Shown here piece by piece: positions 1-5,736 of a DNA stretch of 7,328 nt. Source of the stretch: Syntrophobacterales bacterium (GTDB lineage Bacteria > Desulfobacterota > Syntrophorhabdia > Syntrophorhabdales > WCHB1-27). How positions within the stretch are numbered: position 1 is the first letter of the stretch; every line of letters starts with the position of its first letter. Position numbers and translations under genes: made by a program. Under the pieces are notes generated by a model, which did not search any database, was not told the DNA's origin, and saw only the letters and a program-made list of their open reading frames with translations. The stretch covers positions 1 through 7,328 of the forward strand of contig JADGQN010000240.1 in assembly GCA_017881765.1 (NCBI GenBank), given 5' to 3'.

Positions 1-1
1 A

Positions 2-139
2 ACCCTTTTGTCGAGCACGGAGGGACGGCTTTTCGATCATCCGCAGACCGTGAAGTTCGGGCTCATCCACATCCTGATCTCCCTCGTCGCCATTACCCTG
101 TCTTACCCGTATTGGAAGTATATGGGGTTAATTCGTTAA
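2..139 (+). CDS. C-terminal end of a membrane protein, possibly a SLC13/DASS-type anion transporter (partial)
   Basis: An open frame enters from the left edge and stops at TAA 137-139, giving 45 residues. After a polar stretch (STEGRLFDHPQTVKF) comes one hydrophobic segment (GLIHILISLVAITLSYPYW), then a short tail ending KYMGLIR. This is the shape of a last transmembrane helix. A 'Pxt(v)kfGl ... pyWkyxGL' ending reminds me of divalent anion:sodium symporters (DASS/SLC13), but one helix cannot settle the family, and that assignment is inference. No T-rich intrinsic terminator follows the stop codon. The next gene is convergent and ends at 678. Confidence 0.5.
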   Translation, partial: TLLSSTEGRLFDHPQTVKFGLIHILISLVAITLSYPYWKYMGLIR

Positions 140-543
140 TCGGCTCACGAAATCTCAAACTCCAAACACCCACAACTCACTGGTGAAGAATTGGGTAGGC
201 CGCTCGCACCATTTTCTTCGCTCACTGGCGCTCCAGGTCTGACCCGTTGGACGCTCCGCCTCGCTCAAGCTCCAATTGCGAACTGTTACCTTGTGTCGGG
301 GTTTACGTGGCAGCCCGCAAACAGTCATCTTCAGTCTTTGCCATGCCTCGGAGTCAGTCGCTTGGGCCTGCGGCCACGCTCGTCTTCGCTTACGGGTCCC
401 CAGACCTTCCGCGATGTTCGCTACGAAAAGGTCCTCCCAGCCTGTACATTGCTCGGTGCAACAGTTTCCGTTCAAAGATACTGACACACTTCAGATTAGG
501 TGCTTCCTAGGGCTGAGAGGATAGAGGCGGGCATGCTCGTGAA
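140..543. other. Long intergenic stretch with base-paired segments; structured RNA or dispersed repeat suspected
   Basis: About 400 bases separate the membrane protein from the palindrome at 544. Several frames on both strands stay open here, for example 155-487 on the minus strand with a GTG start. The predicted peptides are rich in Arg, Trp, Cys and Ser, have no ribosome binding site and no recognisable fold, so I do not call a gene. The stretch does hold complementary segments. AGGTCTG-ACCCGT (235-247) pairs with ACGGGT-ccc-CAGACCT (392-407), giving 13 pairs around a 3-base bulge. Inside this, ACTGTT (282-287) pairs with AACAGT (320-325), and CGGG (297-300) with CCCG (314-317). A further stem joins GAAGAA (185-190) to TTCTTC (214-219). 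CTCACTGG occurs twice (176-183, 221-228). These point to a folded RNA or a palindromic repeat. Confidence 0.4.
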
Positions 544-679
544 AAGTTGGAATGAGCCGAATTTGGATGGATATCGAGGCGCGCAAGCGGCGGGAGCCGA
601 AGGCGTACTATAAGTACGTCGAAGGATCACGACGCGCGGAGCAACGAAGAGAGGCGCCAAATTCGGCTCATTCCAAGTT
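544..679. repeat. 136-bp palindromic element with perfect 20-bp terminal inverted repeats
   Basis: TTGGAATGAGCCGAATTTGG at 547-566 is exactly complementary to 657-676. Two further outer pairs (544-545 with 678-679) follow one mismatch. The centre (603-620) is a second small hairpin, GCGTACT-ATA-AGTACGT. The two inner arms (567-602, 621-656) are both purine-rich on the plus strand (GAGGCG, GCAAGCGG, GAGCAACGAAGAG) and do not pair well with each other. The design is therefore paired ends, unpaired flanks and a paired tip. This resembles dispersed REP- or MITE-like intergenic elements. No transposase lies inside. It sits between convergent genes and its right end provides part of the ferritin stop codon. 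It might also act as a two-way transcription stop, although there is no T-tract. Confidence 0.75.
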
Positions 680-1232
680 ATGCGCCTGCTGGCGTGCCGC
701 CTCCCTGTCTGGCCACGAAGCCCTGTGTCGCCAGGCCCGTGGTGGACGGTGTGCCGGCGATCTGAGCCAGGTAGGTCCCGTCCAGGTTCTTGATGTGGTC
801 GTTGGTGTTGTCGAAATAGTTGAAGTGTATCTGCTCTTCGTCGATGATCGCTTCAAAAAGCTTCGCAGTGGCGGCGTCTCCGTTTTCCCTGCAGACCAGC
901 AGGAACTCGTTATAGGCTGCCATCGTCTCGTCCTCAAGGTTTGCATCGAATGAAAAAACGACCTCGACCTTCTGACCCTTTTCGGTCTTTGCCGCGGGTT
1001 CTGAAGTGGGCTCTCCATCCAGTTCTTTAATGCGATCGGCGAACATCTCCGCGTGACGCATCTCATCGATGGCTATGAGTTTGACCTTTGCGGCCATGTC
1101 TCCATAATCCATGTTATCTAAATTGTAGTGCTGGTTCATGTACTGGGTGATAGCATGCAACTCCCTGGCGCGTGCCTTGTTCAATACGTCAATGACTGTT
1201 TCCCTCTGCTTTTGTCTCGAAACTTGAGCCAC
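678..1232 (-). CDS. Bacterioferritin / ferritin-like di-iron protein
   Basis: This 184-residue protein has the four-helix ferritin pattern with di-iron ligands where bacterioferritins have them: Glu24 (ARELHAITQY), Glu57 and His60 (IDEMRHAE), Glu100 in helix C, and Glu133 and His136 (DEEQIH). Members store iron by oxidising Fe(II) and holding it as a mineral in the cytoplasm; some protect against oxidative stress. Met58 falls where bacterioferritins carry the haem-ligating Met, so haem binding is possible (inference). A Gly/Thr-rich tail of about 28 residues (after residue 156) extends past the usual end. The GTG start is chosen for its strong Shine-Dalgarno. The gene lies downstream of the copper ATPase on the same strand, but a 271-base gap with its own operator-like site suggests separate control. 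Its TAA stop overlaps the palindrome at 544-679. Confidence 0.88.
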   Translation of the reverse strand: MAQVSRQKQRETVIDVLNKARARELHAITQYMNQHYNLDNMDYGDMAAKVKLIAIDEMRHAEMFADRIKELDGEPTSEPAAKTEKGQKVEVVFSFDANLEDETMAAYNEFLLVCRENGDAATAKLFEAIIDEEQIHFNYFDNTNDHIKNLDGTYLAQIAGTPSTTGLATQGFVARQGGGTPAGA

Positions 1233-1236
1233 GAAA

Positions 1237-1245
1237 CACCTCCTT
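1237..1245 (-). promoter_or_regulatory. Ribosome binding site that fixes the GTG start of the ferritin-like gene
   Basis: Read on the minus strand this is AAGGAGGTG, a near-perfect match to the anti-Shine-Dalgarno sequence of 16S rRNA. AAGGAGG is followed by six bases and then GTG. No ATG in the same frame lies at a better distance, so GTG at 1232-1230 is the start. Confidence 0.8.
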
Positions 1246-1285
1246 AGTTTATTTCAAGTTTAATGAGATTAACTTCTAAACTTAC

Positions 1286-1304
1286 TGTAGTTGGCTTAAC
1301 TACA
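1286..1304. promoter_or_regulatory. Operator-like palindrome upstream of the ferritin-like gene
   Basis: TGTAGTTGGCTTAACTACA is a 7+5+7 inverted repeat lying 54-72 bases upstream of the GTG start, in an AT-rich stretch (1246-1320) that must hold the promoter. Short AAGTT/AACTT words recur just downstream (1256-1260, 1271-1275, 1279-1283). A perfect dyad at this distance is typical of a dimeric regulator site. It does not match the Fur consensus that I know, so the regulator is not identified. I could not place a convincing -35/-10 pair. Confidence 0.45.
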
Positions 1305-1353
1305 TTTTGTGCATCAGGGGGCCTGTTGTCAATCGATTTCCCGTCGGAAAGGA

Positions 1354-1381
1354 GGGTCATGGGGCAAGGATCACGGGTCAC
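1354..1381 (+). repeat. Left array of four degenerate 7-base repeats (GGGTCAY)
   Basis: Four adjacent heptads read GGGTCAT, GGGGCAA, GGATCAC and GGGTCAC. They form the left half of an inverted pair; the matching array lies at 1511-1538 on the opposite strand. Together they bracket 1382-1510, where I see no gene. The region also carries weaker matches (AGGACAA, GGGGCGA at about 1396-1410), suggesting a decayed longer array. Confidence 0.6.
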
Positions 1382-1503
1382 GACGACAGGGCCCATAGGA
1401 CAAGGGGCGAGTCAGGACAATCGAACAAGTAAGATATCTTCTTGTAATAGTTGGCGCCCAGCGAGTACGTGCCAATTGGGATTTACGGTTGGTGAGTCCT
1501 TGC

Positions 1504-3984
1504 TCACCCCTGACCCATGACCCGTGACCCATGACCCTGTCTTATCTGCGCTGCCGGCGGCACGTATTTCCGCAGCATCAGCGAGAGCGACACCACTGTC
1601 ACGGAACTCATGGCCATAGCGAGCCCCGCGAACTCGGGCTTCAGAGTAATACCAAAAAACGGGTAAAGAATTCCGGCTGCGACAGGTATGAGGGCAGCAT
1701 TGTAGGCAAAGGCCCAGAAAATGTTCTGTTTGATCCGCGCCATCACCTTCCTGGCCAGCTGCACGCCCGCAACCGCATCCATCAGGTCATCCCGCATGAG
1801 GACAATCTGGGCGCTTTCAATGGCTACGTCCGTGCCACTCCCTATGGCAATCCCCACATCCGCCTGCGCCAGGGCCGGCGCATCATTGATACCGTCGCCA
1901 ACAAAGGCCACGGCTCCGTTTGCTTTCTGGAGCTTCTCCACCTCGCGCGCCTTGTCCTGCGGCAAGACCTCAGCAATAACCTCATCGATCCCGACCTGGC
2001 GCGCAAGGGCCTGTGCCGTTCTCCTGTTGTCCCCGGTCACCATCACGACTTTGAGCCCCATGTTCTTCAGCGCGAGGACGGCAGCCCCGGACGTTTCTTT
2101 GAGGGTATCGGCCACCGCAATGACGCCGCAGGCAACATTTCCACGGGCAACAAGCATAGCGGTCTTACCGTCCCCTTCCAGTTCTGCTACCTTTTCATCG
2201 ATCTGTATCGGAAGGGCCACGTTCCGCTCGTGCAAAAAGAGCCTGTTCCCAACGAGGATCTCCTGCCCACTCACGGTCGCAATCACCCCTTTGCCGCCGA
2301 AGGTGTCAAACCGCTCCGCATCCTCGATCTTCAGGTTTTGCTCCATAGCTTTTCGGACGATCGCTTCGCCGAGGGGATGCTGGGAGTTCCTTTCGACGCT
2401 TGCAGCGAGCCTCAAAAGCTCTGCCGCATCGATTTCCAGCGGGAATATGTCGGTGACCTCGGGCCGGCCTCTGGTCAGGGTCCCTGTTTTGTCAAAGGCG
2501 ACGGCTTTGAGGCGCTCCGAAAGCTCAAGGGCCTCACCGCTCCTGATAAGTATACCGAGCTCCGCACCCCTGCCCACGCCCACAGTCACCGCTGTTGGCG
2601 TAGCGAGGCCGAGGGCACAGGGACAGGCAATGACGAGAACGGAGATAAGACAGGTAAGTGCGAAAAGCAGCGTGTTCCCGAGCAGGAAATACCAGATGAC
2701 AAAAGCGAGGATGGCTATGGCCAGCACTACAGGAATGAAATAGGTGACAACTCTGTCCGCAAGCCTCTGAACAGGCGGTTTAGCTCCTTGAGCCTCTTCC
2801 ACAACCCGGATGATCTGGGCAAGCAGCGTGTCCCGGCCCACCTTCAACGCCTTGAACCTGATGACACCGTTCTGATTGAGCGTGCCACCCACGACGCTAT
2901 CTCCCTGTTGTTTCAGCACCGGTATCGGTTCCCCTGTTATCATCGACTCATCGACGTAGCTCTCGCCCGCAACGACCTCACCGTCTACCGGGACCTTTTC
3001 TCCGGGCTTGACGAGCACAATTGCGCCGATCTGCACATCCTCTACAGCTATTTCGGTTTCGCTGCCATCCTGAATAACGGTGGCGGTTTTCGGCCGCAAG
3101 CCTACAAGCTTCTTTATAGCCTCTCCTGTCTTTCCTTTGGCCCGGGCCTCTAAGTACCGGCCCATCGTGAGAAAGGCCGCGAGCATCACCGCGCTGTCGT
3201 AAAAGAGAAACTCCCTGGTCAGGATGATCTGAAACGTGCCAAGGATACTCGCCACGAATGAGACGCCTATGCCCATCGAATACATCACGTCCATATTGAG
3301 ATTCCTGTTCTTCAGCGCGCGCCAGCCTGCACGAAATATGGGATGGCTCACATAGATGAAAGCAGGCGTGGACACCACGAACATGAAGTAGGCCATCGTA
3401 TGGTGAGAGACGATGGGAAAGAACATGAGGATCATAAGAGGAATTCCGACGACAAAGCCGACAATCGCCTGATTCCGCTTCTTGCGCAAATCTTCAGCAC
3501 GCATCGCCTCGGCCTCGTCGGTAGCTTCACCTTCCAGCCCCAGATACTGATACCCGGCCTCCTCGATAGCACTACGCATCTCGCTGATCGCTGTCAGCCG
3601 GGGATTGTAGGTGACGAGAGCCTTTTCAGCGCCCAGGTTGATGGATGCACTCACCACGCCGGGAAGGCGGGAAAGCGCATTCTCGATGCTACCGGCGCAC
3701 ATCACGCAGGTCATGCCGCCGACGCGCAGCGCGACCTTTTCATCGACCACGCCGTATCCGGCATCTCTGATGGCCGCCTCCAGGTCAGCCAGTTTTGCCC
3801 TGGACCGGTCGTATTCGACGGATGCCGTTTCCTTGCCAAGATTCACCTCTGCTCCGGAAACGCCCTGCAGCTGCGTGAGCGCCTTCTCTATCGCCTTTGC
3901 ACACATGGCGCAGGTCATGCCGGTGACCTTGATCTCTGTTTTCGTCACAGCGTCGTTTCGGGCAGAAGTTTGTTGGGTTTTCAT
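1504..3984 (-). CDS. copA: Cu(+)-exporting P1B-type ATPase
   Basis: This 826-residue ATP-driven pump moves Cu(I) (possibly Ag) out of the cytoplasm. Two N-terminal HMA metal-binding domains carry GMTCAMC (22-28) and GMTCVMC (90-96). About eight membrane helices follow, near 171-190, 197-213, 235-255, 260-280, 411-432, 439-460, 753-775 and 785-803. Other hallmarks are the actuator loop TGE (350-352), the CPC metal site (454-456), the phosphorylated Asp498 in DKTGT, HP (536-537), TGDN (650-653) and GDGIND (696-701). Asn754/Tyr761-Asn762 in helix 7 and Met792-Ser793-Ser794 in helix 8 are the Cu(I)-type signature. The ATG at 3984 was chosen because HMA homology begins just after it and because the upstream extension of the frame runs antisense through the pterin gene. 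The last 10-11 residues (from about Gly817) are encoded by a 7-base repeat array, so the natural C-terminus has probably been replaced. Confidence 0.96.
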   Translation of the reverse strand: MKTQQTSARNDAVTKTEIKVTGMTCAMCAKAIEKALTQLQGVSGAEVNLGKETASVEYDRSRAKLADLEAAIRDAGYGVVDEKVALRVGGMTCVMCAGSIENALSRLPGVVSASINLGAEKALVTYNPRLTAISEMRSAIEEAGYQYLGLEGEATDEAEAMRAEDLRKKRNQAIVGFVVGIPLMILMFFPIVSHHTMAYFMFVVSTPAFIYVSHPIFRAGWRALKNRNLNMDVMYSMGIGVSFVASILGTFQIILTREFLFYDSAVMLAAFLTMGRYLEARAKGKTGEAIKKLVGLRPKTATVIQDGSETEIAVEDVQIGAIVLVKPGEKVPVDGEVVAGESYVDESMITGEPIPVLKQQGDSVVGGTLNQNGVIRFKALKVGRDTLLAQIIRVVEEAQGAKPPVQRLADRVVTYFIPVVLAIAILAFVIWYFLLGNTLLFALTCLISVLVIACPCALGLATPTAVTVGVGRGAELGILIRSGEALELSERLKAVAFDKTGTLTRGRPEVTDIFPLEIDAAELLRLAASVERNSQHPLGEAIVRKAMEQNLKIEDAERFDTFGGKGVIATVSGQEILVGNRLFLHERNVALPIQIDEKVAELEGDGKTAMLVARGNVACGVIAVADTLKETSGAAVLALKNMGLKVVMVTGDNRRTAQALARQVGIDEVIAEVLPQDKAREVEKLQKANGAVAFVGDGINDAPALAQADVGIAIGSGTDVAIESAQIVLMRDDLMDAVAGVQLARKVMARIKQNIFWAFAYNAALIPVAAGILYPFFGITLKPEFAGLAMAMSSVTVVSLSLMLRKYVPPAAQIRQGHGSRVMGQG
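1511..1538 (-). repeat. Right array of four 7-base repeats (TGACCCN on the plus strand), inside the copA 3' end
   Basis: Four tandem heptads read TGACCCA, TGACCCG, TGACCCA and TGACCCT on the plus strand. On the minus strand they read GGGTCAN, the same unit as at 1354-1381, so the two arrays are inverted copies. Because 7 is not a multiple of 3, the array adds the peptide HGSRVMGQ to CopA before the stop at 1504-1506. The left array, read on the plus strand, gives the related string RVMGQGSRV. Confidence 0.75.
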
Positions 3985-3990
3985 TGAATA

Positions 3991-4019
3991 AGTATAGGCT
4001 CCCAGACGTCTGATGTCTA
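3991..4019 (-). promoter_or_regulatory. copA promoter with a palindrome in the spacer; mRNA probably leaderless
   Basis: Read on the minus strand, TAGACA (4019-4014) is followed after exactly 17 bases by TATACT (3996-3991). These match the sigma-70 -35 and -10 boxes at five of six positions each. Transcription would begin about seven bases after the -10 box, which is the A of the copA ATG (3984). No good Shine-Dalgarno is present; the nearest, GGGAG, is 14 bases away. The spacer contains the perfect 10-bp palindrome CAGACGTCTG (4003-4012), a natural place for a metal-responsive regulator. The 17-base spacing differs from the 19-20 bases usual for CueR/MerR control. Confidence 0.5.
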
Positions 4020-4045
4020 TGATGCACGTCCATGACACGCACGTG

Positions 4046-4073
4046 TTGACAACTGGTAAGGACAGCATATAGT
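4046..4073 (+). promoter_or_regulatory. Promoter of the queD-folE2 cluster, very close to the start codon
   Basis: TTGACA (4046-4051) is a perfect -35 box. TATAGT (4068-4073) follows after 16 bases; TAGTAT (4070-4075, spacing 18) overlaps it as an alternative. The predicted transcription start is near 4080-4082, only five to seven bases before the ATG at 4087. Such an mRNA would lack the AAGG at 4076-4079 that otherwise looks like the Shine-Dalgarno. Upstream, GCACGT is repeated at 4024-4029 and 4039-4044 between this promoter and the divergent copA promoter. Confidence 0.55.
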
Positions 4074-4086
4074 ATAAGGTAATTAT

Positions 4087-4455
4087 ATGTTCACGCTTTG
4101 CGTTAAAGATAGCTTTGCGGCTGCTCACCGGCTTGAAGCATACCACGGGAAATGTGAGAACCTCCATGGTCACAATTTCACGGTGGAGGCTTTCTTCGAG
4201 GGTGAGCGGTTGAACGAAGAGGGTATGCTCATCGACTTTGCGATACTGAAAGGATACGTTAACGAGGCGCTTTCTGAGCTTGATCACAAATACATCAACG
4301 AAATTCCCTTCTTCCAGGAGAGGGCAAGCTCGTCGGAGTACATCGCGCTCCACCTGTATGAGCGTCTCAGGACCCTGCTCAAAGAGAAGAGTGTATCCGT
4401 GAGGGAAGTGCGTGTATGGGAGTCGGAGAAGGTCTATGCGGCGTTCAGGGGCTGA
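4087..4455 (+). CDS. queD: 6-pyruvoyl-tetrahydropterin synthase family enzyme (6-carboxytetrahydropterin synthase, QueD type; possible dual PTPS-I/III)
   Basis: This 122-residue tunnel-fold (COG0720) protein has a normal family length. Zinc ligands are His14 (AAAHRL), His27 and His29 (LHGH). The catalytic Cys23 is followed by Glu24 in the motif CENLHGH. Asp66-His67 (ELDHKYIN) and Glu112 (WES) complete the active site. QueD converts 7,8-dihydroneopterin triphosphate to 6-carboxytetrahydropterin, the second step to preQ0 and queuosine. Family members with Cys plus Glu (CExxHGH) have been described as dual-function PTPS-I/III, also making 6-hydroxymethyl-dihydropterin for folate in place of FolB. 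That role here is inference. The gene leads a same-strand cluster; FolE2, maker of its substrate, begins 8 bases after its stop. The start is supported by homology from residue 2 onward. Confidence 0.9.
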   Translation: MFTLCVKDSFAAAHRLEAYHGKCENLHGHNFTVEAFFEGERLNEEGMLIDFAILKGYVNEALSELDHKYINEIPFFQERASSSEYIALHLYERLRTLLKEKSVSVREVRVWESEKVYAAFRG

Positions 4456-4462
4456 GCCACGG

Positions 4463-5257
4463 ATGAAAGATGTACAAAGCAGTCATGACAGCCGTCATAT
4501 TGAGATAGACAAGGTGGGTGTAAAGAACGTCACCTATCCCATCACCGTTCTCGACAAGGCGAATGGCTTTCAGCACACCATAGCCACGATCAACATGTAC
4601 GTGAACCTTCCCCACAATTACAAGGGCACGCACATGAGCAGGTTCGTAGAGATCTTGCACAGCAAGAAAAGCATGATCAACATGAAGAACCTTCCCGACA
4701 TCCTGAGGGAAACGAAACAGAAACTCCATGCGCAAGCGGCTCACATGGAGGTGCGTTTTCCATACTTCATCATGAAGGATGCACCGGTCACCGGGACGCC
4801 GGGGTACATCGAGTACTCGTGCGGCTTTGTGGGCCACATGGACAAAGACGATGTGATGCGGGATTTCACGGTATCCGTCTCCGTGCCCGTCACGACGCTC
4901 TGTCCCTGTTCCAAAGAGATTAGCGCGCACGGGGCCCACAACCAGCGCGGCGTTGTCACGGTCAACCTCAGGTTCAAGAAATTTTTCTGGATCGAAGACT
5001 TGATCTCAACCATAGAAGGGTGCTCGAGCTGCGATATATTCTCTGTGCTGAAGAGGCAAGATGAGAAATACGTGACGGAAAAGGCCTATCTCAACCCTAA
5101 GTTTGTCGAAGACGTTGTACGTGATGTTGCGGGAAAGCTAACCAAGGAGCAGAACATCACGTGGTTCACCATTGAAGCGGAAAATTTTGAAAGCATCCAC
5201 AACCACAGTGCGTACGCATATCTTGAGAGAACAAATGACAAAGGAGGGATCATATGA
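4463..5257 (+). CDS. folE2: GTP cyclohydrolase FolE2 (type IB)
   Basis: This 264-residue enzyme opens and rearranges GTP to 7,8-dihydroneopterin triphosphate, the shared precursor of folate and queuosine. The type IB family is unrelated in primary sequence to FolE and is known for not strictly needing zinc. Family signatures are clear: RFVEIL (60-65), TTLCPCSKEIS (144-154) with Cys147 and Cys149, GAHNQRG (157-163) with His159, SSCDIF (188-193), KRQDEKYVTEKAY (197-209) with Glu201, and ENFESIHNHSAYA (240-252). Cys147, His159 and Glu201 are the expected metal ligands. The ATG at 4463 gives the normal family length; an upstream in-frame ATG (4412) lies inside queD and adds unrelated residues. 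AGGGG (4447-4451) may be the ribosome site, and translation is probably coupled to queD. The stop overlaps the next start (ATGA). Confidence 0.95.
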   Translation: MKDVQSSHDSRHIEIDKVGVKNVTYPITVLDKANGFQHTIATINMYVNLPHNYKGTHMSRFVEILHSKKSMINMKNLPDILRETKQKLHAQAAHMEVRFPYFIMKDAPVTGTPGYIEYSCGFVGHMDKDDVMRDFTVSVSVPVTTLCPCSKEISAHGAHNQRGVVTVNLRFKKFFWIEDLISTIEGCSSCDIFSVLKRQDEKYVTEKAYLNPKFVEDVVRDVAGKLTKEQNITWFTIEAENFESIHNHSAYAYLERTNDKGGII

Positions 5258-5736
5258 AGAAATGGGCTGTGTTGGTTCTTGCAGTGCTGTTACTCGCCAC
5301 GGGATGTTCGACATGGAAGCACCTCACAGGCCAGGAGGAACAACCATTGCCCAAGAATGAGGCACCGAACGTGGCCTATTATTCATTTCCTGACATTCCG
5401 ATCCCAAAGGAGTTGGAACTCGTCAGGGACAAGAGCTTTGTATATGAGACCTCCAATTTAAGGACAGGCGTGCTCATCTTGAGTGGTAACGTCGATATCA
5501 ATTCCCTGGAGCAGTATTTCAGGACGAACATGGCAAAGAACGGATGGAGGTTCGTGAACGGCTTCAAGTATGCAACGGTAATTTTGAACTACACAAAGGA
5601 TGACAAGGCCGCCCACATCCGTATATCGAGAGAGAGTTTTTCGACCTGGGTGGAAATCTGGGTCGGCCCGCTTGATAAGCCTACGGGAATGGGGGTGGCG
5701 CCAGAGAGGATGGGAATCGCGCCAGACAGGAAATGA
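5254..5736 (+). CDS. Uncharacterised lipoprotein
   Basis: This is a 160-residue secreted lipoprotein. The signal peptide has KK at 2-3, a hydrophobic core (4-14) and the lipobox LATGC, so Cys18 would be lipidated. Ser19 at the next position suggests outer-membrane sorting by the enterobacterial +2 rule (inference). A globular part (about 45-140) contains IPIPKELELV, a beta-rich stretch with GVLILSGNVD, a helix (SLEQYFRTNMAKNGW) and final strands around STWVEIWVGP. I recognise a general pattern of small Desulfobacterota lipoproteins but no functional family. Residues 146-152 and 153-159 are a tandem repeat (MGVAPER/MGIAPDR). A strong ribosome site AAGGAGG (5241-5247) lies six bases before ATG. 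It overlaps folE2 by ATGA and the next gene by ATGA, so it is co-translated with both. Confidence 0.8.
   Translation: MKKWAVLVLAVLLLATGCSTWKHLTGQEEQPLPKNEAPNVAYYSFPDIPIPKELELVRDKSFVYETSNLRTGVLILSGNVDINSLEQYFRTNMAKNGWRFVNGFKYATVILNYTKDDKAAHIRISRESFSTWVEIWVGPLDKPTGMGVAPERMGIAPDRK
5689..5730 (+). repeat. 21-bp tandem duplication at the 3' end of the lipoprotein gene
   Basis: The 21-base unit at 5689-5709 is followed directly by a copy at 5710-5730 that matches at 17 of 21 positions. It encodes MGVAPER then MGIAPDR. Only one lysine codon and the stop follow, so the repeat forms the extreme C-terminus and abuts the ATGA overlap with the next gene. Confidence 0.75.

Noticed and set aside
155..487. 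Minus-strand 110-codon open frame with GTG start
   Set aside because: No ribosome binding site, unusual Arg/Trp/Cys-rich composition, other frames equally open, and the region is full of complementary segments. I describe it as structured non-coding sequence.
552..953. Plus-strand 133-codon open frame
   Set aside because: It begins inside the palindrome and then runs antisense through the ferritin-like gene, whose ligand residues are clearly conserved.
1354..1538. CRISPR array from the regular 7-base repeats
   Set aside because: Units are only 7 bases, adjacent without spacers, and the two arrays are inverted. No cas gene is present.
1531..3153. Plus-strand 540-codon open frame opposite copA
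   Set aside because: It is antisense to the conserved catalytic core of the copper ATPase; its low-complexity His/Arg-rich product has no domain I recognise.
3343..3987. Plus-strand open frames opposite the copA 5' half
   Set aside because: Shadow frames of the HMA and first membrane segments of copA.
3985..4353. N-terminal extension of the CopA frame by 123 codons
   Set aside because: The extension is antisense to queD and shows no HMA or other homology; the promoter and the first HMA domain support the start at 3984.
4412..4462. Upstream ATG for folE2
   Set aside because: It adds 17 Arg-rich residues inside queD; the ATG at 4463 gives the family-typical length.
4445..4939. Minus-strand open frame opposite folE2
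   Set aside because: Antisense to conserved FolE2 metal-site motifs, with no ribosome site.
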